From Bacteroidales bacterium (GTDB lineage: Bacteria; Bacteroidota; Bacteroidia; Bacteroidales; P3): a DNA stretch of 7,664 bases. Below are positions 1-6,900 of this stretch, piece after piece. Both the position numbers and the translations under genes were made by a program. Below the pieces are notes generated by a model that searched no databases, was not told the origin of the DNA, and saw nothing but the letters and a program-made list of their open reading frames with translations. Position 1 is the stretch's first letter. Each line of letters opens with the position of its first letter. The stretch is taken from contig JABUUQ010000004.1 in the NCBI GenBank assembly GCA_021443125.1, positions 274,473-282,136 on the forward strand, written 5' to 3'.

Positions 1-19
1 TAAGTTAATAAATACTTTG

Positions 20-54
20 CAAAGATAAACTTTTTTTTTGACTTACGCCCACAA
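20..54 (-). promoter_or_regulatory. possible leftward promoter for a gene beyond the left edge
   Basis: Read on the minus strand, 27-20 is TATCTTTG, a good match to the Bacteroidota -7 box TAnnTTTG, followed by CA. The best upstream TTG (54-52) is 24 bases away, longer than the 19-base spacing of the four other promoters in this window, so the -33 box is doubtful. The position fits a layout in which purN ends at 132, a hairpin lies at 70-115 and a new leftward unit starts near base 13. No coding region is visible before the window ends. Confidence 0.3.
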
Positions 55-69
55 TTTACTCATAAAATC

Positions 70-115
70 ACCCTTTACTGCTATTAAATAACTATATATC
101 AGTAAATTGAAGGGT
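70..115 (-). terminator. putative purN terminator hairpin
   Basis: An imperfect inverted repeat lies 16 bases past the purN stop. TTTACTG (74-80) pairs with CAGTAAA (100-106) around a 19-base AT-rich loop, and the stem continues as ACCC (70-73) with GGGT (112-115) after a five-base bulge at 107-111. On the minus strand the hairpin is followed by TGATTTTATG, only a short T run. It is plausible as a weak intrinsic terminator or a 3' stabilising stem. Confidence 0.4.
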
Positions 116-131
116 TAGTGCTTTGAAAAAA

Positions 132-704
132 CTACTTATTCTCAAGCACCACTTTTTCAATCGTTTGTGGATAGAATTCTTTTTCCAAAAGATGTATTTT
201 TCCTGCCACATTGTCGGGAGTGTCATTTGCTTCCACCTTGCAACGAGCTTGAAAAATTATATCGCCACTGTCATATTTTTCATTAACATAGTGTATGGTT
301 ATGCCACTTTCCTGTTCGTGATTTGCCACAACAGCTTCGTGCACATGATGACCGTACATTCCTTTGCCACCATACTTTGGCAATAGGGCAGGGTGTATAT
401 TCACTATCTTATTGTCGTAATTTGCCAGCAGATTTTGAGGAATCAGCCAAAGAAATCCCGCAAGAATTATGTAATCAACCTCTCTTAAACGCATTAAATC
501 CAATACTTTATCGGTAGAATAGAAGTCTTCTCTATTGAAATAGAAGCATGGCAGGTTCAAATTCTTGGCTCGTTCAATAACATAGATATTTTGCTTGTTC
601 ACAACAACGCAATCAACTTTAATCTCTTTATTTTCAGCAAAGTATTCGGCTATCTGCTGAACATTTGTACCATTGCCAGAGGCAAATAACGCTATTTTTT
701 TCAT
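132..704 (-). CDS. purN: phosphoribosylglycinamide formyltransferase (GART, folate-dependent)
   Basis: This 190-residue cytosolic enzyme transfers a formyl group from 10-formyltetrahydrofolate to glycinamide ribonucleotide, the third step of de novo purine synthesis. It has the usual PurN length. The N-terminal Rossmann strand ends in the phosphate-binding loop SGNGTN (residues 9-14; GSGSN in E. coli). The catalytic Asn and His are in NIHPALLP (N103, H105), and the catalytic Asp is D145 in the YDSGD segment. The C-terminal helix carries the family-like EKEFYPQTI. The ATG at 704 is supported by a strong AAGGAGG Shine-Dalgarno five bases upstream, which is unusual here. The gene stands alone, divergent from the DUF1294 gene, with its own promoter at 757-787. 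The family call is firm; none of the key residues is missing. Confidence 0.96.
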   Translation of the reverse strand: MKKIALFASGNGTNVQQIAEYFAENKEIKVDCVVVNKQNIYVIERAKNLNLPCFYFNREDFYSTDKVLDLMRLREVDYIILAGFLWLIPQNLLANYDNKIVNIHPALLPKYGGKGMYGHHVHEAVVANHEQESGITIHYVNEKYDSGDIIFQARCKVEANDTPDNVAGKIHLLEKEFYPQTIEKVVLENK

Positions 705-709
705 TGCAT

Positions 710-716
710 CCTCCTT
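710..716 (-). promoter_or_regulatory. strong Shine-Dalgarno sequence of purN
   Basis: On the minus strand 716-710 reads AAGGAGG, fully complementary to the usual anti-SD, with five bases (ATGCA) before the purN ATG. No other gene in this window has such a site; the others have A/T-rich leaders, as is normal for Bacteroidota. An out-of-frame ATG CAA TGA overlaps the start region (709-701), but it sits directly against the SD with no spacer and is unlikely to be used. Confidence 0.75.
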
Positions 717-756
717 ATATTAAAATAAAACGGCTTTTACATTTAGTTATACAAAG

Positions 757-787
757 CAAAATTAAACAAAAATGGCAATTTTACAAA
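757..787 (-). promoter_or_regulatory. purN promoter, Bacteroidota type
   Basis: On the minus strand 764-757 is TAATTTTG (consensus TAnnTTTG, the -7 box) and 787-784 is TTTG (-33 box), separated by exactly 19 bases. Transcription would begin near 750, giving a leader of about 45 bases that contains the degenerate palindrome at 726-739 and the SD. The assignment rests on consensus match and position only. Confidence 0.6.
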
Positions 788-893
788 ATATTCATCTGAT
801 TTTTTAGTCATCAGACCCATAAAAAATGCATAAACAGTGCAGATTTTTCATATTTTCAAAGTGCTGAAAAAAACGCATTTGCTTTGCCAAAAA

Positions 894-908
894 TAAAACG
901 TCGTTTTA
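894..908. repeat. intergenic palindrome TAAAACGTCGTTTTA
   Basis: An odd-length perfect palindrome with seven-base arms around a central T. It is followed by ATTTTTT, like the copy at 1841-1855. Here it lies between two genes transcribed away from each other, so it has no obvious terminator job. It could be a regulator binding site or a small interspersed repeat. The sequence match to the other copies is certain; the function is unknown. Confidence 0.6.
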
Positions 909-973
909 ATTTTTTGAAATAAGGAAAGGATTTTTCAAGGTCGTTATTTTGTGATTCCAAAGCCAGAAAAATT

Positions 974-1004
974 TTGGATATATCGAATGAAAACCCTACC
1001 TTTG
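974..1004 (+). promoter_or_regulatory. promoter of the DUF1294-CYTH unit, Bacteroidota type
   Basis: TTGG at 974-977 (-33) and TACCTTTG at 997-1004 (-7, consensus TAnnTTTG) are separated by 19 bases, and the -7 box is followed by CA. The transcript would start near 1010, leaving a short leader of roughly 15 bases before the ATG at 1026. Confidence 0.72.
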
Positions 1005-1025
1005 CAAGTAAATTTTTATTGAATT

Positions 1026-1286
1026 ATGAAATATCTTGCAGCAATTCTTGTAACGATAAATTTTATCACTTTTCTGCTCTATGCAATCGACAAACGCAAG
1101 GCACAAAAGCACCTTTGGCGAATACCAGAAAGCGTTTTGCTATGGTTTTCCTTCCTTGGTGGCAGTGTAGGTGCTTTGTTCGGAATGTATCTTCTTAGAC
1201 ACAAGACCAAACATTTGAAATTCAAATTGTTGGTTCCTCTTTTTCTTCTTTTGCATATAGGATTGATTGTGTATTTTTGCTGGTAA
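1026..1286 (+). CDS. small DUF1294 (YsdA-like) membrane protein
   Basis: This 86-residue protein has three hydrophobic segments, at about residues 3-20, 36-56 and 67-85, and no cleavable signal peptide, so it should be an integral inner-membrane protein. The DUF1294 hallmarks are present in order: YAIDKRKA (19-26), a WRIPE segment (31-35), LGGSVGALFGM in the second membrane segment (44-54) and the basic RHKTKH motif (58-63) leading into the third. The length is normal for single-domain members. The biochemical role of DUF1294 is not known. The ATG lies just downstream of a good promoter. The stop is four bases before the start of the CYTH gene, so the two are almost certainly cotranscribed and perhaps translationally coupled. 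There is no Shine-Dalgarno sequence. The family assignment rests on motif recognition. Confidence 0.88.
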   Translation: MKYLAAILVTINFITFLLYAIDKRKAQKHLWRIPESVLLWFSFLGGSVGALFGMYLLRHKTKHLKFKLLVPLFLLLHIGLIVYFCW

Positions 1287-1290
1287 AATC

Positions 1291-1767
1291 ATGAAAAACA
1301 TAGAGATAGAACGCAAATACCTTGTTTGTGGCGAAGAGTTCAAACTTTCAGCCCGACAAAAGTGCTATATAAAACAAGGTTATCTTGTTAAGGATGAGGA
1401 AAATACCATAAGAATAAGGATAAAGGACGAAAAAGCTTTCATAACCTTCAAAGGCAAAAGCACAGATGACGGACTTTGCCGTTTTGAACTCGAAGAGGAG
1501 ATACGGTTGCAAAGTGCTGAATTGCTGCTTCGAAGATGCAAGGGCGTGATTATTGAAAAAGTGCGTTGGATTGTGCCTTTCAACGATTTGATTATAGAAG
1601 TTGATGAGTTTTTGGGCGAAAACACAGGTTTGATTCTTGCTGAAATAGAGTTAGATAGCACTGAACAAACAATTCCTCAACTACCCAATTGGATAGAAAA
1701 AGAGGTTACGGGCGACAAACGATATTATAATTCTTTCCTTTCTTCAACGCCTTTTTCTAAATGGTAG
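1291..1767 (+). CDS. CYTH-domain protein (triphosphate tunnel metalloenzyme)
   Basis: This 158-residue single-domain protein belongs to the CYTH/TTM superfamily (CyaB-type adenylate cyclase and thiamine triphosphatase fold), whose members hydrolyse or rearrange triphosphates with a divalent metal inside a beta-barrel tunnel. The N-terminal signature ExExK is EIERK (E5, E7, K9). Alternating charged tunnel strands follow: RIR (41-43), K54 in TFKGK, R64 with E66 and E68, K90/R92, E103/D105 in IEVDEF and E118/E120 in AEIELD. The C-terminal KRYYN segment (143-147) is typical of the short bacterial forms. Such compact bacterial members have mostly been described as inorganic (tri/poly)phosphatases; adenylate cyclase activity should not be assumed. 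I chose the ATG at 1291 because the family begins at this point; an in-frame TTG at 1267 would overlap the upstream gene and add eight unconserved residues. Confidence 0.9.
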   Translation: MKNIEIERKYLVCGEEFKLSARQKCYIKQGYLVKDEENTIRIRIKDEKAFITFKGKSTDDGLCRFELEEEIRLQSAELLLRRCKGVIIEKVRWIVPFNDLIIEVDEFLGENTGLILAEIELDSTEQTIPQLPNWIEKEVTGDKRYYNSFLSSTPFSKW

Positions 1768-1798
1768 TTGTGATTGTTAGAATAAAGAAACACAAAAT

Positions 1799-1813
1799 TA
1801 AAACGCCGTTTTA
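1799..1813. repeat. palindrome TAAAACGCCGTTTTA, left terminator arm
   Basis: An odd palindrome with seven-base arms and a central C. It is a copy of the motif at 894-908 and the reverse complement of the copy at 1841-1855, with which it forms the core of the long inverted repeat. Confidence 0.6.
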
Positions 1814-1840
1814 GAAAATTATTCCTTGCTTTTAATTTCT

Positions 1841-1855
1841 TAAAACGGCGTTTTA
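1841..1855. repeat. palindrome TAAAACGGCGTTTTA, right terminator arm
   Basis: An odd palindrome with a central G, followed by ATTTTTG as in the copy at 894-908. The sequence at 726-739 in the purN leader matches it except for one missing G. Confidence 0.6.
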
Positions 1856-1880
1856 ATTTTTGCTTTCTTCGGTTCTGTAT

Positions 1881-2876
1881 CTACAAAAGGTTAAGCACTT
1901 CTTTGTAAAGCCTTTGCTTGTCGATAGGAACAACACCCACTTGTTCGCAAACAATACCTCCCGCCAGATTGCTTATTTGTGCTATCTTCTCTGCACTAAG
2001 TTGCAATGCAAGACAAAGGGTTGCAACGCTGATTACAGTATCGCCTGCACCGCTTACGTCTGCTATTTTTCTAAGATGGGCAGGCAAGAGTTTTGTTTCT
2101 GCCTGTTTGTTTTTGTAATCGGCAATAAATACTCCGTATTCGCTAAGAGTGATAAAGACTTTTTCTATCTTTTGTTTGGAACTTAACAACAAAGATGCAT
2201 TTGAAAGGTTGTCCATATCGGGTTTGTCGAACTCTATTTTCAAACCTTCTTTCAGTTCCTTAAGGTTGGGTTTGAACATAGTAACTCCTTTGTAGAGAGC
2301 AAAATTTCTGTGTTTGGGGTCTACACTTGTGGGGATTTGTTTCTTTTTTGCGATGGAAACAATAGTGTTTATGATGTTTTCGGTTATTACTCCTTTGTCG
2401 TAATCTTGGAAAACAATGGCATCTATTTTTTTTCTTTCAAAAATGCTTTTGACAAGTAGCAAAAAAGAGTTTTCCTCTTCGGTATTAAGCAAAGAAGTGG
2501 TTTCTCTATCCACCCTGAGCATTTGTGTGTTGTTGCCGATAATTCTTGTTTTTATTGTTGTGGGACGCAAGGCTGAGGAAAGTATGCCTTCGGTGGTCAT
2601 TGCTTCGTTTTGCAGCAGTTTTATTAGGTTTTCGCCGTTGTTGTCCTTGCCTATGACAGAGCAAAGAATAGGATTGGCTCCCATTGCTTTGATATTCAAC
2701 GCCACATTGCCAGCACCACCTAATCGGTTTTCAACTTTTTCCACTGAACAGATGGGTACGGGTGCTTCGGGTGAGATTCTTTCCACTTTTCCCCATTGAT
2801 AAGAATCCACCATAACATCCCCGATAATCAAGATATTAAGGTTGTTGAACTTGTCAAAAACATCTTTGTAATCCAT
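1881..2876 (-). CDS. rfaE1: D-glycero-beta-D-manno-heptose-7-phosphate kinase (RfaE domain I, PfkB family)
   Basis: This 331-residue cytosolic sugar kinase is predicted to phosphorylate D-glycero-beta-D-manno-heptose 7-phosphate at C1 with ATP, on the route to ADP-heptose for LPS. The N-terminal block is characteristic of RfaE: GDVMVDSYQWG (19-29) then RISPEAPVP (33-41). The PfkB sugar-binding GGAGN is at 53-57, DPKHRN at 186-191 and FKPN at 201-204. The anion-hole and catalytic motif DVSGAGDT is at 273-280, with D279 as the base. The protein stops after the kinase domain, so the nucleotidyltransferase half found in fused HldE proteins is absent and should be encoded elsewhere. It starts 14 bases after ansA and is the last gene of the leftward cluster, before the hairpin at 1794-1860. 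The family is clear; the exact sugar specificity is inferred from the RfaE block rather than proven. Confidence 0.88.
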   Translation of the reverse strand: MDYKDVFDKFNNLNILIIGDVMVDSYQWGKVERISPEAPVPICSVEKVENRLGGAGNVALNIKAMGANPILCSVIGKDNNGENLIKLLQNEAMTTEGILSSALRPTTIKTRIIGNNTQMLRVDRETTSLLNTEEENSFLLLVKSIFERKKIDAIVFQDYDKGVITENIINTIVSIAKKKQIPTSVDPKHRNFALYKGVTMFKPNLKELKEGLKIEFDKPDMDNLSNASLLLSSKQKIEKVFITLSEYGVFIADYKNKQAETKLLPAHLRKIADVSGAGDTVISVATLCLALQLSAEKIAQISNLAGGIVCEQVGVVPIDKQRLYKEVLNLL

Positions 2877-2890
2877 AAGCTATTGCAGTA

Positions 2891-3901
2891 TTATAGTGTT
2901 AGTTCGCCTCTCAGATTGCTTTGTAAAAGTTCTCTTTGCTTTGCTTTGTCGTTGAAGTTGCCAAGAACGAACATCATTTTTGCCAAAGCAGCCTCTGTTG
3001 TTATGTCTTTGCCAGATATTACTCCCATTTCCCTTAAAGCATAGCTTGCTGCATAGTGTCCCATTTCCACTTTGCCGGCTTTGCATTGGGTAACATTATA
3101 GACAGTTATGCCTTTGTCTATGATATTCTTTATTGCAGCAATAAATTCTTTGTTTGTAGGAGCATTGCCCGAGCCATAGGTTTCAAGAACTATACCTTTA
3201 AGGTTTGGTATATTGCTTATATTTTCAAGATGTGAAGGATTGATGGCAGGATGAACCTTTAGTATTGCAATATCTTCGCACAATGATTTATAAACTTTGA
3301 ATTCTTGTTGTGGTTTTGGCAATAGAAGGTGTTCTTTATAGGATATATTTATTCCGACTTTTGCTAATGAAGGCATATTGCCACTATAAAAAGCCTCGAA
3401 ATACTCTGCATTTATCTTTGTTGTACGGTTTCCTCTATAAAGTTTGTCATCGAAGAAAATACAAACCTCTGGTATTAGAACATCTTGGTTGGATGCCAGC
3501 TCGATAGAAGAAATTATGTTGTCTCTTCCGTCGTTTCGTATCATTCCCAAAGGAAGTTGAGAACCTGTAATGATGACAGGTTTTGCCAGATTTTCCAATA
3601 AGAAACTCAAAGCAGAGGCAGTGTAGGACATAGTGTCTGTTCCATGCAAGATAACGAAGCCATCGTATGACGAATAAACACTTTCTATGTATGAAGCAAG
3701 CTTCAACCACACTTGAGCATTCATATCGGAAGAGTCTATTATAGGATTGAATTGATAAGTCTCTATATTACAATCCAATTCGTGCAAAACAGGAAGCACT
3801 TCGTATATTTTCTGCATATCAAAAGGACGAAGAGCGCCCGTGCTCTCGTCCTTTACCATACCAATTGTACCACCAGTGTATATTACTAAGATATTTTTCA
3901 T
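2891..3901 (-). CDS. ansA: type I (cytosolic) L-asparaginase
   Basis: This 336-residue enzyme hydrolyses L-asparagine to aspartate and ammonia. Both catalytic threonine motifs are present: TGGTIGM at residues 9-15 (nucleophile T12) and HGTDTM at 86-91 (T88, D89). DSSD (56-59) supplies the substrate-binding Ser, and K153 in DDKLYRGNRTTK sits where the catalytic Lys is expected. ITGSQLPLG (111-119) and TYGSGNAP (241-248) also match the family. There is no signal peptide: the catalytic strand begins right at the N-terminus, which points to the cytosolic AnsA type rather than the periplasmic AnsB type. The ATG at 3901 fits that strand. The gene begins 19 bases after the ileS stop and ends 14 bases before rfaE1, with no promoter of the local type seen in either gap, so cotranscription is likely. 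Confidence 0.95.
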   Translation of the reverse strand: MKNILVIYTGGTIGMVKDESTGALRPFDMQKIYEVLPVLHELDCNIETYQFNPIIDSSDMNAQVWLKLASYIESVYSSYDGFVILHGTDTMSYTASALSFLLENLAKPVIITGSQLPLGMIRNDGRDNIISSIELASNQDVLIPEVCIFFDDKLYRGNRTTKINAEYFEAFYSGNMPSLAKVGINISYKEHLLLPKPQQEFKVYKSLCEDIAILKVHPAINPSHLENISNIPNLKGIVLETYGSGNAPTNKEFIAAIKNIIDKGITVYNVTQCKAGKVEMGHYAASYALREMGVISGKDITTEAALAKMMFVLGNFNDKAKQRELLQSNLRGELTL

Positions 3902-3920
3902 AGTAAATTTGCTTTATTCG

Positions 3921-6900
3921 TTAGCATTTTGTTATTGAAATATCAAGTTCTTTGCCTTCAATAACATCAACTTTGCCTGTTGGGTTGCTAACTTTGGCTA
4001 CAAGATTTAGTTCTTTGGTTAATGTTTCGTTGCAGATATAATCTTTGAATTGTTCCACAGCTTTTCTCAACAAATCTTCTTCTTCCAACTCTACAATTAT
4101 ATTGTCTGTAACTTCAAAGTCGCTATCTTTTCTTATATTTTGGATACGATTGACAAGTTCCCTTGCTACAGCTTCTTTTTGCAAGTCCTCTGTAATCTGG
4201 ACATCCAAAGCAACAGTAAGAAGTCCTTCATTTGCAACTACCCAGCCTTCTATATCTTTTGTTTTGATTTCAACATCAGATAAAGCTATCTCTATTTCTT
4301 TGCCGTCTATGTTTATAATGTATTTTTCTTCAACTTCTATCTTTGCAATATCGTCTTGAGAGAAATTAGCAATGGTTTGAGCAATAGCCTTCATCATCTG
4401 ACCATATTTAGGACCTAATGTTTTGAAGTTAGCCTTTATTGTTTTTGACAGAACATTGTTGTGAAGGTCAAGATACTTTATTGCTTTGACATTTACTTCT
4501 GAAAGAATAAGATTTTTAACCTGCTCTATTTGGTTTTGTGTCTTTTCATCGGCAGGAATCATTATTGTTGATAGAGGTTGTCTTACTTTAAGGTTGTGAC
4601 GTTTTCTTAGGGAAAGAACCAACGAACAAATCTTTTGTGCCATCTGCATTCTTTGTTCAAGGTCTTTGTCTATTTGAGATTCATCGGCAGTAGGGAAGTC
4701 GGCAAGATGCACTGAATTCACTGATTCTCTATTTGTAACACTATTAAGGTTAGTGAACATCATTTCCATAAAGAAAGGTGCGATAGGAGCAGATAGTTTT
4801 GCAATCACTTCCAAGCAACGATACAATGTTTGGTAAGCGGAAATTTTGTCTTGAGAGTATTCGCCTTTCCAGAAACGACGACGACACAAACGAACATACC
4901 AATTGCTCAAGTATTCGTCAACAAAATTGCTTATAAGTCTTGCTGCTTTTGTTGGTTCGTAGTCTTCAAAATTCTTATCAACGTTTATAATCAATGAGTT
5001 CAACTCAGAAAGAATCCAACGGTCTATTTCTGGTCTTTCATTCATAGGAACATCTGCTTCTTTATAAGCAAAACCATCTATGTTTGCATAAAGGGCAAAG
5101 AATGAGTAGGTATTGTAAAGAGTGCCAAAGAATTTTCTTCGTACCTCATCTATACCTGCAGGGTCAAACTTCAAATTATCCCATGGTTGAGAGTTTGAAA
5201 TCATATACCACCTTGTAGCATCAGCACCATATTTGTCCATCATCTCAAATGGATCAACACCATTACCAAGACGTTTAGACATCTTGTTGCCGTTTTTGTC
5301 TAGGACCAAACCATTAGAAACTACATTTTTGTAAGCCACAGAGTCAAACACCATAGTGGCTATTGTGTGCAATGTGAAGAACCAACCTCTTGTTTGGTCC
5401 ACACCTTCTGCAATGAAATCAGCAGGGAAGAATTTTTCTTTCAACTCTTCTTCTGTGCAACTGAAAGGATAATGTCTTTGAGCATAAGGCATAGCACCTG
5501 AATCAAACCAAACATCAATCAAATCACTCTCTCTATGCATTGGTTTTCCACTTTCAGATACCAAAACAACGCTATCTATGTATGGTCTGTGCAAATCAAA
5601 TTTGTTATAGTCTGTTTCTTTATAACGATTCTCTGTCATAAAGCCAGCCTTTATACTCTTATCAATTTCTTCTGCCAACATCTTGACTGAAGATATAAAG
5701 ATTTCCTCTTTGCCATCCTCTGTTCTCCATATAGGCAAAGGTGTTCCCCAATAGCGAGAACGAGACAAATTCCAATCAACAAGATTTTCCAACCAGTTGC
5801 CGAATCTTCCACTACCAGTTGCCTTTGGCTTCCAGTTTATTGTCTTGTTCAGTTCAATCAATCTGTCTTTTACTGCTGTTGTACGAATAAACCAAGAATC
5901 CAAAGGATAGTAAAGTACAGGCTTATCGGTTCTCCAGCAATGAGGATAAGAGTGTGTGTGCTTTTCTATCTTGAACGCCTGGTTTTGTTGCTTCAACAAT
6001 ACGCATATATCAACATCCAAAGAAGCGTCTTTATCGGTAAGATTGTTGTCATAGGCATTCTTTACAAAACGACCGGCATACTGACTGTAAAGTTCTACAT
6101 TTATATATTTCTTTACATATTCCGGATTCAAATCTTCAAGAACAAAGAATTTTCCAGACTTGTCAACCATAGGTTGTTGCTTGTCATTCTTGTCGTATAG
6201 GTGCAATGGAGCAATTCCTGCAAGTTTTGCCACTCTGGCATCGTCGGCACCAAATGTAGGAGCAATATGAACTATACCTGTTCCATCTTCTGTTGTTACA
6301 TAGTCGCCACCTATAACCCTAAAAGCATCGCCTTCGCTTTCCACAGGCTTAACCCAAGGCAACAATTGTTCATATTCCATACCGATAAGGTCCTTACCCT
6401 TACATTCTGCCACTACTCTGAAAGGTATATCCTTGTCTCCTTTGTTGTATTCTGCAAAATCTTTGTTTTCGTTTTCTTTTTTGAAATGAGTATATAACAA
6501 GTTCTTAGCCAAATACACCATTATAGGCTCTGAAGTGTAAGGATTGAAACTTTCTACGCATACATAATCAATGTTTGGGCCCACTGCCAAAGCTGTATTT
6601 GAAGGTAAAGTCCAAGGAGTTGTAGTCCAAGCCAAGAAATAAGCGTTTTCTTTGCCTTTAATCTTGAATTGTGCAACAATGGTAGTATCTTTTACATCCC
6701 TATAACATCCAGGCATGTTCAACTCATGAGAAGAAAGGCCGGTACCTGCTGCAGGAGAATAAGGTTGAATGGTATAACCTTTATACAACAACCCTTTTTT
6801 GTAGATTTCGCCCAAAAGCCACCATATTGTTTCAATGTAATCGTTGGTGAAAGTAATGTAAGGATCATTCAAATCAACCCAATAACCCATTTGAGTTGTA

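Larger units (their letters stand above)
705..1025. other. divergent intergenic region between purN and the DUF1294 gene
   Basis: These 321 bases hold no convincing coding region. In order they contain the purN SD (710-716), a one-base-short copy of the TAAAACGNCGTTTTA palindrome (726-739) inside the predicted purN leader, the purN promoter (757-787), a small hairpin with arms TCTGAT and ATCAGA (795-815), an intact palindrome (894-908) and the promoter of the rightward genes (974-1004). The stretch from about 816 to 970 is otherwise plain AT-rich sequence in which I recognise nothing. Confidence 0.6.
1794..1860. terminator. bidirectional terminator, 20-bp perfect inverted repeat
   Basis: The arms 1794-1813 and 1841-1860 are perfect reverse complements over 20 bases, around a 27-base loop. 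On the plus strand the right arm ends in AATTTTT, and on the minus strand the left arm ends in AATTTTG, so a stem with trailing U residues forms in either direction. It lies 26 bases past the CYTH stop and 20 bases past the rfaE1 stop, exactly between the convergent units. Each arm also contains its own palindrome (1799-1813 and 1841-1855). Its role as a bidirectional terminator is inferred from structure and position. Confidence 0.75.

Noticed and set aside
11..19. Plus-strand promoter from AATACTTTG.
   Set aside because: Only one base separates TA from TTTG, so it misses the TAnnTTTG spacing, and no rightward gene follows.
323..517. Plus-strand open frame inside purN.
   Set aside because: It is antisense to a clearly conserved gene and its product resembles nothing known; the same applies to the other antisense frames within ileS, ansA and rfaE1.
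795..815. Small hairpin TCTGAT/ATCAGA as a terminator or RNA element.
   Set aside because: The stem is six bases, it lacks a T run on its 3' side and it lies upstream of both divergent promoters; likely chance.
888..895. Minus-strand -7 box TATTTTTG.
   Set aside because: No TTG-type -33 box lies about 19 bases upstream, and a better purN promoter exists at 757-787.
1267..1290. TTG start for the CYTH gene, overlapping the DUF1294 gene.
   Set aside because: It adds eight residues before the conserved start; the ATG at 1291 places the ExExK motif at the usual position.
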